Below, piece after piece: positions 35,234-49,526 of a stretch of DNA of 64,000 nucleotides. Under the pieces are notes generated by a model that saw nothing but the letters and a program-made list of their open reading frames with translations, was not told where the DNA came from and searched no databases. The translations under genes and the position numbers were made by a program. The DNA comes from Cryobacterium gelidum (GTDB lineage: Bacteria; Actinomycetota; Actinomycetes; Actinomycetales; Microbacteriaceae): NCBI RefSeq assembly GCF_004403985.1, contig NZ_SOHL01000020.1, forward strand, positions 83,425 to 147,424. The letters run 5' to 3'. Position 1 is the stretch's first letter. Each line of letters begins with the position of its first letter.

Positions 35234-36283
35234 TCAGCGCCGAGCGAGCGGGAGCAGGCCAAGCGCCCGCACTGCGTCGCGCTCCTCCACCAACTCCGCG
35301 ACGGAGGCTGCTATGCGGCTGCGCGAGAATTCGTTCAGCTGCAGCGCGGGCACGATGCGCCACTGCCCATCAACGGATCGCACCGGGAAGGAACAGACCA
35401 ATCCAGCCGGAACGTCATACGAGCCATCAGAGACCACTCCGGCGCTGGTCCAGTCCACACCGCGGCCGGTAACCCAGTCACGCACGTGGTCGATGGCGGC
35501 GTTGGCGGCGGAGGCGACGGACGAACCGCCACGCACGGCGATGATCTCGGAGCCACGCTGGGCGACTCGCGGAATGAAGGTCTCTGCCAGCCACCGCTCA
35601 TCGACGAGCTCGCGAACCGCACGGCCGCCTGCCGTCGCGTGAAAGACATCCGGATATTGACTGGCCGAATGGTTTCCCCACACGGTCAGCCCGTGAATCG
35701 CCCCCACGCTGACGTCGAGGTGATTCGCCAATTGCCCAACGGCCCGGTTGTGATCGAGCCGCGTCATTGCGGAAAAGCGGTCCGACGGCACGTCGGGCGC
35801 GTGTGCGGCCGCAATGAGCGCGTTCGTGTTGGCCGGGTTACCCACCACAAGCACGCGCACATCATCGGCGCCGCCCGCGTTGATGGCGGTACCCTGCGGC
35901 CCAAAGATGCGCCCGTTGGCTTCGAGCAGATCGGCGCGTTCCATGCCCGGACCGCGCGGGCGAGATCCGACCAACACTGCGATGTTAACGCCTTCGAATG
36001 CGACAGCGGGATCATCGGTGACCGTCACCCCCCGCAGCAGATCGAAGGCACAGTCTTCGAGTTCCAGGGCGGTGCCCTCGGCCGCCTTCACACCTTCCGG
36101 TATTTCCAACAGGGTCAGGTGAATCGGCGTCGTCGTGCCGAGTAACGCTCCGGCGGCGATGCGGAACACGAGCGCATAACCGATCTGACCGCCCGCACCG
36201 GTGACGGTCACACGGACCGGTTGCCGGGTAACGGGAACGTTTACGGTTGCCGCTTCGGGTACGGTGCTGGCGTCTGTAGTCAC
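35234..36283 (-). CDS. mdh: Malate dehydrogenase
   Basis: The 349-aa TCA-cycle enzyme oxidises malate to oxaloacetate. It has the NAD motif [11 protein letters not shown], the substrate arginine region [23 protein letters not shown], and the catalytic histidine segment [11 protein letters not shown]. The type (MDH type 2, LDH-like) is the usual actinobacterial form. It has an extra N-terminal stretch of about 20 residues. Its ATG overlaps the yaaA stop by 4 bp. Confidence 0.95.
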   Translation of the reverse strand: MTTDASTVPEAATVNVPVTRQPVRVTVTGAGGQIGYALVFRIAAGALLGTTTPIHLTLLEIPEGVKAAEGTALELEDCAFDLLRGVTVTDDPAVAFEGVNIAVLVGSRPRGPGMERADLLEANGRIFGPQGTAINAGGADDVRVLVVGNPANTNALIAAAHAPDVPSDRFSAMTRLDHNRAVGQLANHLDVSVGAIHGLTVWGNHSASQYPDVFHATAGGRAVRELVDERWLAETFIPRVAQRGSEIIAVRGGSSVASAANAAIDHVRDWVTGRGVDWTSAGVVSDGSYDVPAGLVCSFPVRSVDGQWRIVPALQLNEFSRSRIAASVAELVEERDAVRALGLLPLARR

Positions 36284-37107
36284 GCGCCTAGCTTAACCCC
36301 GGTATAGATCGTGGATGATGCCGCGCGGCCCGCTGACGCGAAATGTTGCTCCACGACCAGTTCGAGCTCGCCGGGCGCACCGTGCTCCAGGCGAATTCCA
36401 ACAGATCCGGCCCAGTCGATGAGTTCGGCCGCACTCGCAAAATCGTGTTCGTGTTCGAGCAGGACCCGGGTGAATTCGCCCTTGGACTTCTTATTGAAGT
36501 GGTTTAGGGCACGCTTCTGACCGTCCCCGCCGTCGGCGACGACCCGCAGATAGAACGACTCCGGTCGGACGGGTCGGGCGCCGAGAGCCACATAGGCTTC
36601 CGACCGCAGGTCCAGCAGCAACTCCCCGGTCTGGCCAAGGAGTTTCTGAATGTCAGCGCTCCAGTGCTGTTTCAACGTGTGATTGGCCACGGTCACATTC
36701 GGCACGCGCGAATCATGCGAGAGCCGGTACGCCGGTATCGGGTCAAGCGCAGCGAGGGGCCCAAGGAGTGCGGAGTGCACGACGAGGTGGACGTGCGCGA
36801 AGTCACGCTGAGCCGCCGAGAGGGTTCCAGCATCCAGTCCGTCGAACAGGACGCCGGTATACCGGTCAATGACCGCGAGCGTCGGAGAGGACAATAATTC
36901 GCGATTACGGTCGATCTCGAACAGCTGCGTGCGGCCCAGTTTGAGGGCGGCACGAGCAGCTTCCGGATGCCGCGCCAGGGCGACGAGCGCCCGCGCGAGT
37001 ACCCGACGTTTCACATTCAGGCTCGGGTACGCCAGGAGCGACCAGTTCAGGGGTACAGCTTCGCCGCCGGAGCGTTTCGTCTCCGACGGCGGAAGCAGTA
37101 TTAGCAC
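36280..37107 (-). CDS. yaaA: YaaA/UPF0246 family peroxide-stress protein
   Basis: The 275-aa sequence begins [11 protein letters not shown] and contains [25 protein letters not shown] and [10 protein letters not shown], and near the end [19 protein letters not shown]. All are typical of UPF0246. In E. coli YaaA lowers free iron and DNA damage during hydrogen peroxide stress. It overlaps mdh by ATGA and lies 20 bp after the stop of the ATP synthase operon's last gene on the same strand, so some readthrough is possible. Confidence 0.9.
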   Translation of the reverse strand: MLILLPPSETKRSGGEAVPLNWSLLAYPSLNVKRRVLARALVALARHPEAARAALKLGRTQLFEIDRNRELLSSPTLAVIDRYTGVLFDGLDAGTLSAAQRDFAHVHLVVHSALLGPLAALDPIPAYRLSHDSRVPNVTVANHTLKQHWSADIQKLLGQTGELLLDLRSEAYVALGARPVRPESFYLRVVADGGDGQKRALNHFNKKSKGEFTRVLLEHEHDFASAAELIDWAGSVGIRLEHGAPGELELVVEQHFASAGRAASSTIYTGVKLGA

Positions 37108-37127
37108 TGGTGTGGCAGACGCAGGTG

Positions 37128-37397
37128 TTATGAACCCACGAGTTCGGCCGTGCGGGCCACGATGGTGACCGTGTCGTTATCGACCGACAAGAAACCATCC
37201 TCTGCCTTGGCCAGAACCTTCGAGCCGTCAGGCAGGGTCAGGCGGACGTCACCCAGAGCCAGAATCGCCAGCATGGGCTCGTGACCGGCGAGGATGCCGA
37301 TCTCGCCCTCGACGGTCTTGGCTACAACCATCGACGCTTCGCCGGTCCAGACCTGGTGGTCGGCCGACACGATGCTGACGGACAGCGACTTTGCCAT
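37128..37397 (-). CDS. atpC: ATP synthase epsilon subunit
   Basis: The 89-aa protein starts at MAKSLSVSIVSADHQVW (37397) and holds only the N-terminal beta-sandwich (VVAKTVEGEIGILAGHEPMLAIL). The C-terminal helical hairpin of the longer epsilon subunits is missing, as in many actinobacteria. The subunit links rotor and catalytic head and can restrain ATP hydrolysis. Without the hairpin, the usual inhibitory mode may be absent or changed. It is the last gene of the atp operon, 2 bp after atpD. Confidence 0.93.
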   Translation of the reverse strand: MAKSLSVSIVSADHQVWTGEASMVVAKTVEGEIGILAGHEPMLAILALGDVRLTLPDGSKVLAKAEDGFLSVDNDTVTIVARTAELVGS

Positions 37398-37399
37398 GC

Positions 37400-38896
<1,497 letters not shown>

Positions 38897-39799
38897 CTAC
38901 TTCTTAGCGGATGAGAGCGCGTCGGCTCCACCCACGATCTCGGAAATCTGCTGGGTAATCTCAGACTGACGCGCGTTGTTCGACAGGCGTGTGTAGTCCG
39001 TGATCAGCTTGTCGGCGTTGTCGCTTGCCGACTTCATGGCCTTCTGGCGACTCGCGTGCTCGGACGCCGCCGACTGCAGCATGGCGTTGAACAGACGACT
39101 CTCGATGTACACCGGAAGAAGGCTGTCCAAAACCGTTTCGACGTCGGGTTCGAACTCGTAAAGCGGAAGAACCTTGTTGTCGCCGGGTTCTTCCACTCCC
39201 TCAACGACCTCGAGGGGAAGCAGCCGAACAACTTCGGGAACCTGCGTGACCATGCTCACGAAACGGTTGTAGACGATGTGTATCTCGTCGACGCCGCCGT
39301 CGGAGTAGTCCGTGAGGAATGACTCCAGCAGTGCTTCGCCGATTTCCTTGGCCGTTTCAAACTGCGGCTGATCGGTTCCACCGGTCCAGACTCGCTCCGA
39401 CGTGCGGTTGCGAAAGCTGAAGTAGGCGATGGCCTTCCGGCCGATCAGGAAATAGGAGATGTCCTTGCCCTGGCCACGGAGCAGCTCGCTGAGTGACTCC
39501 GCCTCCCGCAAAACCTGCGAGCTGAACGCGCCGGCCAAGCCTCGGTCGGAGGCGAAGATGACGACTGCTGCGCGCTCGATCTTCTCCGGCTCGGTGGTGA
39601 GCACGTGCTCGACGTTCGAGTATGTGGCCACCGCTGAAACGGCACGCGTCACCGCTCGCGAATACGGGGTCGACGCAGCGACCCGCGCCTGCGCTTTCTG
39701 GATGCGCGAGGCGGAGATCAGCTCCATGGCCCGAGTGATCTTCTTGGTCGTCTGGGCAGACTTGATCTTCTGCCGGTAGACCCGAAGTTGCGCTCCCAT
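38897..39799 (-). CDS. atpG: ATP synthase gamma subunit
   Basis: The 300-aa rotor shaft has the conserved N-terminal helix ([31 protein letters not shown]), the [10 protein letters not shown] centre, and the C-terminal helix with [18 protein letters not shown]. It lies between atpA and atpD, as usual. A modest insertion around [11 protein letters not shown] lies near the region known to vary among actinobacteria. Confidence 0.97.
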   Translation of the reverse strand: MGAQLRVYRQKIKSAQTTKKITRAMELISASRIQKAQARVAASTPYSRAVTRAVSAVATYSNVEHVLTTEPEKIERAAVVIFASDRGLAGAFSSQVLREAESLSELLRGQGKDISYFLIGRKAIAYFSFRNRTSERVWTGGTDQPQFETAKEIGEALLESFLTDYSDGGVDEIHIVYNRFVSMVTQVPEVVRLLPLEVVEGVEEPGDNKVLPLYEFEPDVETVLDSLLPVYIESRLFNAMLQSAASEHASRQKAMKSASDNADKLITDYTRLSNNARQSEITQQISEIVGGADALSSAKK

Positions 39800-39865
39800 G
39801 TGTCTGCTTCCTTGTCTTTCAGTTCGTTGTCATCAGTGTTACTGCGTCGTCAGAGTCCGCGGGGA

Positions 39866-41503
<1,638 letters not shown>

Positions 41504-41617
41504 CATCTTCCCTTTTCTGTACGGGGGTACAGGTTCTGTCTGTTCGAGGACGCTGCCGCCCTGGGTCATCTGGTGCTGCTGGGTTTATGGTGCTGCTGGT
41601 ACCGATCCTGCTGGCAC

Positions 41618-42415
41618 TCAGCGAGCGAGCTGAAGTCTCAGATCTGCAAGGCGGGTTGCGATGCTGCCGTCGATCACCAGATCGCCGATTTGCACGCGTA
41701 CTCCACCCACCAGGGCCGGGTCGACGACCTGGTTGATGGTGAGTGCGCGTCCGTGGCGTTCCTGGAGGTTTTTCTGCAAGCGGTCGAGCTGGGCGGGCGT
41801 CAGAACGCTCGCCGACGTCACGGTCGCGATCGACGTTCCGGACTGGTCGGCCACGATAGCTGCTGCGTGTCGCAGCAGTTCACCGATGCGGCGGCCGCGA
41901 GGCTGCTGAACCAGATGCCGCACAATGGCGAGCGTCTGGCCGGAGACTTTACCGGCCAAGAGCTTCTCGACCAGGGCGGCTTTAGCGTCGACTTTTCCGA
42001 GCTTGCTGGCCAGGGCCAGCTCCAGCCCAGCGTCCGACGACACCGTCTTACCGAAGGCGAACAGTTCGCCCTCGATTGACGTTCCGGCCGCAGCAGACAA
42101 TGCGGATGCCCGCAGGCCCAGTTCTTCGATCCCGGCCAGCAGGTCGTCGTGGCTGGACCAGCGTTCGGCAACGGCGGCGGAAAGCAGGTCGAGCGCCCGA
42201 GGCGTCACGTCGCGTCCGAAGACGGCACGAACGAGAGTGACCTTGGCGGACGGCTCCGCTGATGCATCGCCCAGGGCCGACACAAGCTGGGACGACGACC
42301 CGATCACACGACCGGCCCCGAAGAGGCTTTCGCCCGTCGCCAGATCAGTCGTGCCGTCGGGAACGGACAGTGCCGCCCTCGATGTGGCGAGTGCTTCTCT
42401 GGTGGCGCTTCCCAT
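41618..42415 (-). CDS. atpH: ATP synthase delta subunit
   Basis: At 265 aa this is longer than the E. coli delta (177 aa), in line with other actinobacteria, which have a longer N-terminal part. The C-terminal signature region (TVTSASVLTPAQLDRLQKNLQERHGR...VDPALVGGVRVQIGD) is intact. Delta connects F1 to the peripheral stalk. It ends 114 bp before the atpA start and begins 3 bp after atpF. Confidence 0.93.
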   Translation of the reverse strand: MGSATREALATSRAALSVPDGTTDLATGESLFGAGRVIGSSSQLVSALGDASAEPSAKVTLVRAVFGRDVTPRALDLLSAAVAERWSSHDDLLAGIEELGLRASALSAAAGTSIEGELFAFGKTVSSDAGLELALASKLGKVDAKAALVEKLLAGKVSGQTLAIVRHLVQQPRGRRIGELLRHAAAIVADQSGTSIATVTSASVLTPAQLDRLQKNLQERHGRALTINQVVDPALVGGVRVQIGDLVIDGSIATRLADLRLQLAR

Positions 42416-42418
42416 TTG

Positions 42419-43000
42419 CTAGATCTTTCCTGCTGCTGGAGCTGCTGCGTGAGCTGGTACTTCGCTGGCTTCGAGTTCGGCCAGGAAACGATCGACGATG
42501 GCACTGGCCTTCGCGTCGTTGGACAGGCTTTCACCGATCACACCCGAGGCGAGGTCGATGGCAAGGGTGCCAACCTCGCTGCGAAGCGATACGACGGCTG
42601 CCTGACGTTCGGCTTCGATCTGCGTCTTGGCGCTGGCCGCGATGCGACCGGCTTCGGCCGCAGCCTGCTCCTTGTGCTCAGCGACGATGCGCTGGCCGTC
42701 GGTGCGGGCCTGGTCGCGGATCGCGCCGGCTTCGGCGCGGGCGTCAGCAAGCTGGGCCGTGTACTGCACGAGTGCAGCTTCGGCCTTGCGCTGGGCGTCG
42801 TCGGCCTTGGCGATGTTGCCCTCGATGGCTTCTGCACGGTCGTCAAGAAGCTTCTGCATTCTGGGCAGCACAAGCTTCCAGAAGAAGAACAAAATCACGA
42901 CAAAGCAGACCGCCGACCAGATGATGTCGTACCACTCCGGAATGAGCGGGTTCTTAGCCGCTTCTTCAGTTGCGGCTGCAATTACTGCGTGAAGCATCAT
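42419..43000 (-). CDS. atpF: ATP synthase subunit b
   Basis: The 193-aa protein has one membrane helix near the N-terminus (WYDIIWSAVCFVVILFFFWKLVLP) followed by a long charged helix of about 130 residues rich in Ala, Glu and Arg. This is the peripheral-stalk b subunit. It sits between atpE and atpH. Confidence 0.96.
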   Translation of the reverse strand: MMLHAVIAAATEEAAKNPLIPEWYDIIWSAVCFVVILFFFWKLVLPRMQKLLDDRAEAIEGNIAKADDAQRKAEAALVQYTAQLADARAEAGAIRDQARTDGQRIVAEHKEQAAAEAGRIAASAKTQIEAERQAAVVSLRSEVGTLAIDLASGVIGESLSNDAKASAIVDRFLAELEASEVPAHAAAPAAGKI

Positions 43001-43026
43001 GCCTCCTAACTAAGTAGTGAAGAGGA

Positions 43027-44105
<1,079 letters not shown>

Positions 44106-44299
44106 CAGGTTTACGGCGATTTCTAGCAGCGCTTTCTCCTGTTTCGGGGCGGTGAGCTCTGCTCGCGCAACGACGAATGGGGCAGGTTTACGACGCTGAA
44201 TAGCAGGTGCAAACCGGGGTGGGATCGGTGTTTACTCTAGCAAAGATCACGCGCGGAGCCGAATCGAGAGCAGGATCCGTGGGCGAACGGGTCGAAGGG

Positions 44300-44776
44300 T
44301 TACTCGTCGACCGGGGCGGGGGGCAGTCTGACGTCGCTGACGTACGGCATCCGGCTCGTCATAACCACCACAGCGTCCACGACGAGGGAACCCACGACGC
44401 CGGCGACGATGCAGAAGAAGAGCACCATCGGTTGAATCCACTCCCGATCCTGCAGCACCACGAGCAGCACCAGGAACACGACGAATTTGAGCAACCAACC
44501 ACCCATGATGATGCCGAAGAAGCCGCCGATGGCGGATTCGTTTCCGGCCACCCGATTGGCCAGCAGAATACTGCCGGCCGTGATGCCCATGAAGGCCACC
44601 GACATGACCGTTCCGATCAGGGCGCTGAGCACACCGGTGCCGCCGTCGATGAAATAGCCGATGACGGAACCGACCACGGCGATGGCGATGGCGACCCAGG
44701 CCCCGTAGATCAGGATGCGACGCAGCACGGGGATCGAGGTGGGCTGGGTGGAGGCGGGTGGGGTGGCGCTGGTCAT
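44300..44776 (-). CDS. AtpI-like membrane protein of the ATP synthase operon
   Basis: The 158-aa protein has four predicted membrane helices and lies just before atpB, where atpI is usually found. The start at 44776 has GAGGAG upstream and overlaps the wecA stop by 4 bp. AtpI proteins help c-ring assembly in some bacteria. Sequence similarity in this family is low, so the name rests mainly on topology and position. Confidence 0.75.
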   Translation of the reverse strand: MTSATPPASTQPTSIPVLRRILIYGAWVAIAIAVVGSVIGYFIDGGTGVLSALIGTVMSVAFMGITAGSILLANRVAGNESAIGGFFGIIMGGWLLKFVVFLVLLVVLQDREWIQPMVLFFCIVAGVVGSLVVDAVVVMTSRMPYVSDVRLPPAPVDE

Positions 44777-46065
44777 ACGTTCTCCTCGGCAGGCGCCGCC
44801 GCGGAGGCGGTCGCTCGTGTCGTGTGTGGTTCTGCTGTTGCAGTGGCGGGGATGGTCTGGTCGTGAGCCTGGGCGGCTTCGTCGAGTGGGTCGAGCTGAT
44901 CGAGCAGGGCTCCCTGCACCGGAGCCGACTGGCTGATCCATTCACCGGTCTTGCGGCGGCCGAGCGGTGCGAGCGTGACGACGGTGCAGATGAGCAGCGA
45001 GGTCACCAGGAAGATGGTCGCATACCAGGTCGGCAGGGCGAAATAGACCGGCAGGATGTAGTAGAGCAGGCATCCAATGGATGCTGCGGCTGTCCACCCG
45101 TAGAAGATCAATACGGCGTGCAGGTGGGAGTGTCCCATATCGAGCAGCCGGTGGTGCAGGTGTTTCCGGTCGGCGCTGAAGGGCGATTTGCCAGCCCGCA
45201 CCCGCCGGAACACAGCCAGCCCGAAGTCGAGCAGCGGAATGATCATGATCGCCACCGGCAGCAGGATGGGGATGAACGCCGGGAAGAGCTGCGAGCGGTT
45301 GATAGCGGTCGGGTCGATCTGGCCGGTGATGGCGATGGCGCTCGTGGCCATGAGTAGGCCGACGAGGAGCGCGCCGGCATCGCCCATGAACATCTTGGCC
45401 GGATGCCAGTTCAACGGGAGGAACCCCACACAGGCACCGACCAGGATGGCGGCAATGAGGGAGGCGAGGTTGAAGTAGTTGGTCGGCGAGGTGTCACGCA
45501 CGAGCAAATAGCTGTAGAGAAAGAACACACCGTTGGCGATCAGGGCCACGCCGGTGACGAGGCCGTCGAGGCCGTCGATGAAGTTGATCATGTTCATGAC
45601 CACCACGATGGCGACGACCGTGAACACTATCGACATCCAGCCACTGCCGACCGTCAATCCGCCGATCGGCAGGGAGTAGATCTGTACGCCCTGCCAGGCG
45701 ACGAGCCCGGCGGCGATGAACTGGCCGGCCAGTTTGGTCATCCAGTCGAGGTCCCAGATGTCGTCGGCGACGCCGACGAGCACGATGAGCAGGGCCGCGC
45801 CGAGAATGGCGAGAATCTGATGCGGATCGGCGAACACCAGCCGGAGCGGTGCGAAGGCGCCCGCCACAATGTAGGCGATACCGAAGGCAACCAGGATGCC
45901 GAGGAACATGGCGATGCCGCCGAGGCGCGGCGTGGGCCGGGTGTGCACGTCACGTTCGCGAATTTTCGGGTACAGCCGGTACTTGTGGCTGAGTTTGTAG
46001 ACCACGATCGAGAGCGCGAACGTGACGATCGCGGAAACGAGCGCGAGCAGGAAAAAAAGAGTCAT
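44773..46065 (-). CDS. wecA: Undecaprenyl-phosphate GlcNAc-1-phosphate transferase (WecA/TagO/MraY family)
   Basis: The 430-aa protein has about eleven membrane helices and the family motifs VGVADDIWDLD, NFIDGLDGLVTG, FMGDAGAL and the C-terminal HLHHRLLDMGHSH. These place it in the glycosyltransferase-4 family that starts polymer synthesis on undecaprenyl or decaprenyl phosphate. In actinobacteria the gene between tsaC and atp is the WecA-like enzyme for arabinogalactan-linker or teichoic-type polymers. The C-terminal 60 residues are Ala/Thr-rich and cytoplasmic. Confidence 0.9.
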   Translation of the reverse strand: MTLFFLLALVSAIVTFALSIVVYKLSHKYRLYPKIRERDVHTRPTPRLGGIAMFLGILVAFGIAYIVAGAFAPLRLVFADPHQILAILGAALLIVLVGVADDIWDLDWMTKLAGQFIAAGLVAWQGVQIYSLPIGGLTVGSGWMSIVFTVVAIVVVMNMINFIDGLDGLVTGVALIANGVFFLYSYLLVRDTSPTNYFNLASLIAAILVGACVGFLPLNWHPAKMFMGDAGALLVGLLMATSAIAITGQIDPTAINRSQLFPAFIPILLPVAIMIIPLLDFGLAVFRRVRAGKSPFSADRKHLHHRLLDMGHSHLHAVLIFYGWTAAASIGCLLYYILPVYFALPTWYATIFLVTSLLICTVVTLAPLGRRKTGEWISQSAPVQGALLDQLDPLDEAAQAHDQTIPATATAEPHTTRATASAAAPAEENV

Positions 46066-46068
46066 GTG

Positions 46069-46896
46069 CTACCGGCTGGCATCCGATTCGTCCTGAGCGG
46101 CGTCCTGGGACGGGGCAAGGACCGTAGGTGCCGCATCCGCTGGAACCGGTTCTGCTGGTGTTCCGGGCACAGCGGGCTCGGCGGCGAGCAGGTCGCCCAC
46201 GACAGCCTCGATCGCGTCGCGGGAGATGACGCCGCTACGCACGATGTAGAGGAAACCGCCGTTCGTCTCGAATCCGCTCGCGTCCACGATCGTCGAGGAA
46301 CCGTCGCCGGTCTGGCCGAACACGCTGTCATACGTTGTGCCGGCGGTGCCGCCGTCGAGGTAGACGGCGACGTTCTCGCCGAATGCCGCTTCGGCGGCCT
46401 GGGCGTCACGGGTTGCGGGCATCCCGCTGAGGTTGGCGCTCGAGACGGCGAGCGGGCCGGTTTCGGCGAGCAGATCGAGCGTGATCTGGTTGCTCGGCAT
46501 GCGCAGCGCAACGGTGCCGCGGGTTTCACCGAGATCCCAGACCAGCGAGGGCTGGGCGTTCACGATGACCGTCAATCCGCCGGGCCAGAACGCCGCGACC
46601 AGATCGCGCACCGGCTGGGGCACGTCAACGGCCAGGGCGTCGAGGGTGGGAATGCCGGGAATGAGAACGGGCGGAGGCGATTGGCGCCCGCGGCCCTTCG
46701 CGTCGAGAAGCAGCTGTACTGCCTCGGCGTTGAATGCGTCAGCGGCCACACCGTAGACCGTGTCGGTGGGGACGACGACGAGCGCGCCGCGGCCGATCGC
46801 TGTGCGCGCCAGTGCGATGTGCGCGCGGTAGTTCGAGGGGCTCGTGTCTGACTCGCTCGTGTCTGAGTCGCTCGTGCAATCGTAGATACGTGTCAT
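46069..46896 (-). CDS. tsaC: L-threonylcarbamoyladenylate synthase (Sua5/YrdC family)
   Basis: The enzyme makes threonylcarbamoyl-AMP for the t6A37 modification of ANN-decoding tRNAs. The 275-aa form includes the YrdC core: TDTVYGVAADAF, KGRGRQSPPPVLIP, WPGGLTVIV, TVALRMPSN and SSANLSG. A linker and a C-terminal Ala/Pro-rich tail follow. The ATG at 46896 was preferred to a TTG three codons upstream. The N-terminus has a short repeated Asp/Ser/Thr stretch (DSDTSESDTS). It lies between prmC and wecA, a conserved actinobacterial order. Confidence 0.93.
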   Translation of the reverse strand: MTRIYDCTSDSDTSESDTSPSNYRAHIALARTAIGRGALVVVPTDTVYGVAADAFNAEAVQLLLDAKGRGRQSPPPVLIPGIPTLDALAVDVPQPVRDLVAAFWPGGLTVIVNAQPSLVWDLGETRGTVALRMPSNQITLDLLAETGPLAVSSANLSGMPATRDAQAAEAAFGENVAVYLDGGTAGTTYDSVFGQTGDGSSTIVDASGFETNGGFLYIVRSGVISRDAIEAVVGDLLAAEPAVPGTPAEPVPADAAPTVLAPSQDAAQDESDASR

Positions 46897-46965
46897 TTCC
46901 GGCAATTCTAGCCCAGCGCGGCTGTAAAGAGCGGATGCGCGCCCAGTTCACGGGCACGGTGCGGT

Positions 46966-47850
46966 CTAGGGGTGCACCGCCGTGGTGGCTCGGTCACGGC
47001 TGGTGTAATCGCGGTGCGTCGCCGGTACGCGCCAACCGTCGGCGCTGAGCAGCGCACGGATGTCCGCTCCCTGCAGTTCGCCGTGCTCGATGACGAGCAC
47101 ACCGCCGGCCCGCAGCAATCGCAGGCCGGTTATCGACACGCTGCGCACCACGTCGAGGCCATCGGCGCCGCCGAACAGTGCGTGGGCGGGATCGTACAGG
47201 CGTACTTCGGGATCGCGGGGAATCGCATCCGCAGGAATGTAGGGCGGATTCGAGATGACGACGGCGACCGTGCCGTCGAGCAGAGCGAACGCGTCGGCGA
47301 GGTCACCGAATGCGAGGGTGGCGTTGCCGGCGGCGATCTCGTCGAAGTTGCGGGTGGTCCAGGGGAAGGCTTCCGGCGAGTTTTCGATCGCGAAAATGCG
47401 GGCGTGCGGCACCTCGGTGGCCAGGGCCAGGGCGATCGCGCCGCTTCCAGTGCCGAGGTCGACGCCGATCGGCTCCGGATCAGGCATGGAACGCAGCGCG
47501 TCGATGGCGAATTGGGCGACCTGCTCCGTTTCGGGGCGCGGCACGAACACCCCCGGCCCCACGTTCAAGGACAGGGACCGGAACGGGGCCCGGCCGGTGA
47601 TGTGCTGCAGTGGTTCGCGCGTGCTGCGGCGGGCCAGCAGGGTGTCGATGACGGCGGCATCCTCTTGACTGATCGGTCGATCCAGGATGCTGCCGGCCTG
47701 CACCTCACCGCGGCTTTGGCCGAGCACGTGGCCGATCAGCAGGTCGGCGTCGACCTCGGGATCGGTGATGCCGGCCGCGGTGAGCAGGCCGATCGCTCGG
47801 TTTCGCACGGAAGTCAGGGTCGGGGGCAGGGCAGAATCTGAAGATGGCAC
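46966..47850 (-). CDS. prmC: Release factor glutamine methyltransferase
   Basis: PrmC methylates the glutamine of the GGQ motif in RF1 and RF2. The 294-aa sequence has the SAM-binding motif VDLGTGSGAIALAL and the catalytic NPPYIP, with the N-terminal helical domain that grips the release factor. The RF1 gene prfA lies 1.7 kb upstream on the same strand, separated by the divergently oriented cysK-cysE pair, which breaks the common prfA-prmC neighbour order. Confidence 0.95.
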   Translation of the reverse strand: MPSSDSALPPTLTSVRNRAIGLLTAAGITDPEVDADLLIGHVLGQSRGEVQAGSILDRPISQEDAAVIDTLLARRSTREPLQHITGRAPFRSLSLNVGPGVFVPRPETEQVAQFAIDALRSMPDPEPIGVDLGTGSGAIALALATEVPHARIFAIENSPEAFPWTTRNFDEIAAGNATLAFGDLADAFALLDGTVAVVISNPPYIPADAIPRDPEVRLYDPAHALFGGADGLDVVRSVSITGLRLLRAGGVLVIEHGELQGADIRALLSADGWRVPATHRDYTSRDRATTAVHP

Positions 47851-47935
47851 GTAGTGAAATGTAACGCACCAATTCGTTGCGGGCCCGAAGACCTAGGCTG
47901 GAGACGGCCTTTTCCACCGAACGAAAGTTGCCCTC

Positions 47936-48874
47936 GTGTCCCAGAAGATCTATGCCGACATCACCAAAGCTGTTGGTGGAACCCCGCTCGTCAAACTCAA
48001 TCGTTTGACCGCCGGCCTCGGCGCGACTGTGCTAGCGAAGCTTGAATTTTACAACCCTTCCAGCAGTGTGAAGGACCGCATCGGCGTGGCGATCATCAAC
48101 GCGGCGGAGCAGGACGGTTCACTCCAGCCCGGCGGAACCATCGTCGAAGCGACCAGTGGCAACACGGGCATCGCGCTCGCCATGGTCGGCGCCGCCCGCG
48201 GTTATGCGGTCATTCTGGCCATGCCCGAAACAATGAGCAAGGAACGCCGCGTCATGATGCGGGCGTACGGCGCCGAGATCGTACTGACCTCCGGTGCCGA
48301 TGGCATGCGCGGAGCGGTCGAGAAGGCCGCCGAGATCGTCGCCAACACGCCGGGTGCCGTACTGGCCAGCCAGTTCACGAACCCGGCCAACCCGGCCATT
48401 CACCGAGCGACCACCGGGGTCGAGATCTGGGACGACACCGAGGGCACGGTCGACATTCTCGTCGCGGGCATCGGTACCGGCGGGACCCTCTCGGGCACTG
48501 GCGGCTACCTCAAGGAGCGGAAGCCGGGTCTCAAGGTCGTCGGTGTCGAGCCGATCGACTCTCCCATTCTCACGGGCGGCAAGCCTGGCCCGCACAAGAT
48601 TCAGGGCCTCGGCGCCAACTTCGTGCCGGAAACCCTCAACCGCGGTATCTACGATTCGATCACCGACGTGACCCTGGCCGACTCGCTCTCCACGGCCCGC
48701 GCACTTGGCACGGACGAGGGCATCCTCGGCGGAATCTCCGGCGGCGCCGCCGTCTGGGCAGCGCTCGAGCAGGCCAAGCTGCCCGAGAACGAGGGCAAGA
48801 CGATCGTCGTCATCATTCCCGGGTTCGGTGAGCGCTACATCTCGACCGTGCTCTACGAAGACCTGCTGGACTAA
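47936..48874 (+). CDS. cysK: Cysteine synthase A
   Basis: The 312-aa O-acetylserine sulfhydrylase makes cysteine from O-acetylserine and sulfide. PLP binds K46 in SSSVKDRIG. The substrate loop is [12 protein letters not shown] and the phosphate-binding loop is [12 protein letters not shown]. It starts with GTG and is followed 20 bp later by cysE, so substrate production and use are encoded together. Confidence 0.95.
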   Translation: MSQKIYADITKAVGGTPLVKLNRLTAGLGATVLAKLEFYNPSSSVKDRIGVAIINAAEQDGSLQPGGTIVEATSGNTGIALAMVGAARGYAVILAMPETMSKERRVMMRAYGAEIVLTSGADGMRGAVEKAAEIVANTPGAVLASQFTNPANPAIHRATTGVEIWDDTEGTVDILVAGIGTGGTLSGTGGYLKERKPGLKVVGVEPIDSPILTGGKPGPHKIQGLGANFVPETLNRGIYDSITDVTLADSLSTARALGTDEGILGGISGGAAVWAALEQAKLPENEGKTIVVIIPGFGERYISTVLYEDLLD

Positions 48875-48894
48875 GCGAAATTCGACTGCCCGCT

Positions 48895-49482
48895 ATGAAT
48901 CCTTTTGCCCGTATCCGGGAAGATGTCGCGGCGGCGCGCACCCACGATCCCGCCGCGCGCAGCAACACCGAGGTGTTTCTTGCCTACAGTGGGCTGCACG
49001 CGGTGTGGTCGTACCGGATCGCTAACCGCCTCTGGCGGACCGGGCTGCAGCTGCCGGCCCGCTTGGTGTCGCAACTGGCGCGATTCCTGACCGGGATTGA
49101 GATTCATCCGGGGGCGACCATCGGACGGCGCTTGTTCATCGATCACGGCATGGGCGTCGTGATCGGTGAAACGGCAGTGCTCGGTGACGATGTCATGCTG
49201 TACCACGCCGTAACGCTGGGCGGCAAGAGCCGTCACGGGCATGCTCGTGGGGTGCGACGGCATCCGCATCTGGAAGACGGCGTCACCGTCGGCTCCGGCG
49301 CCAAGGTGCTCGGTCCGATCACCATCGGCGCCTGGAGCACCGTCGGCTCGAACGCCGTCGTGACCAAGACCGCCCCGCCGCGTTCGCTGCTCGTGGGCGT
49401 TCCCGCAACGATACGGCCACAAACCCCGGAAACGGCCGAGTCTGCCCGCGGAGGCACCCTCGAACCGGAATACTACCTCTAA
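48895..49482 (+). CDS. cysE: Serine O-acetyltransferase
   Basis: The 195-aa enzyme makes O-acetylserine from serine and acetyl-CoA. The hexapeptide-repeat beta-helix runs from about 70 to 165 and includes catalytic-type motifs [19 protein letters not shown] and [10 protein letters not shown]...HPHLEDGV. It is the short form, lacking part of the N-terminal helical domain of E. coli CysE. It forms an operon with cysK and a regulatory CysE-CysK complex is possible, as known elsewhere. Confidence 0.94.
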   Translation: MNPFARIREDVAAARTHDPAARSNTEVFLAYSGLHAVWSYRIANRLWRTGLQLPARLVSQLARFLTGIEIHPGATIGRRLFIDHGMGVVIGETAVLGDDVMLYHAVTLGGKSRHGHARGVRRHPHLEDGVTVGSGAKVLGPITIGAWSTVGSNAVVTKTAPPRSLLVGVPATIRPQTPETAESARGGTLEPEYYL

Positions 49483-49526
49483 CCCGTCGCGAACGGGTCT
49501 GCCGCTGCCGCCCCACCGGCGCGAGG

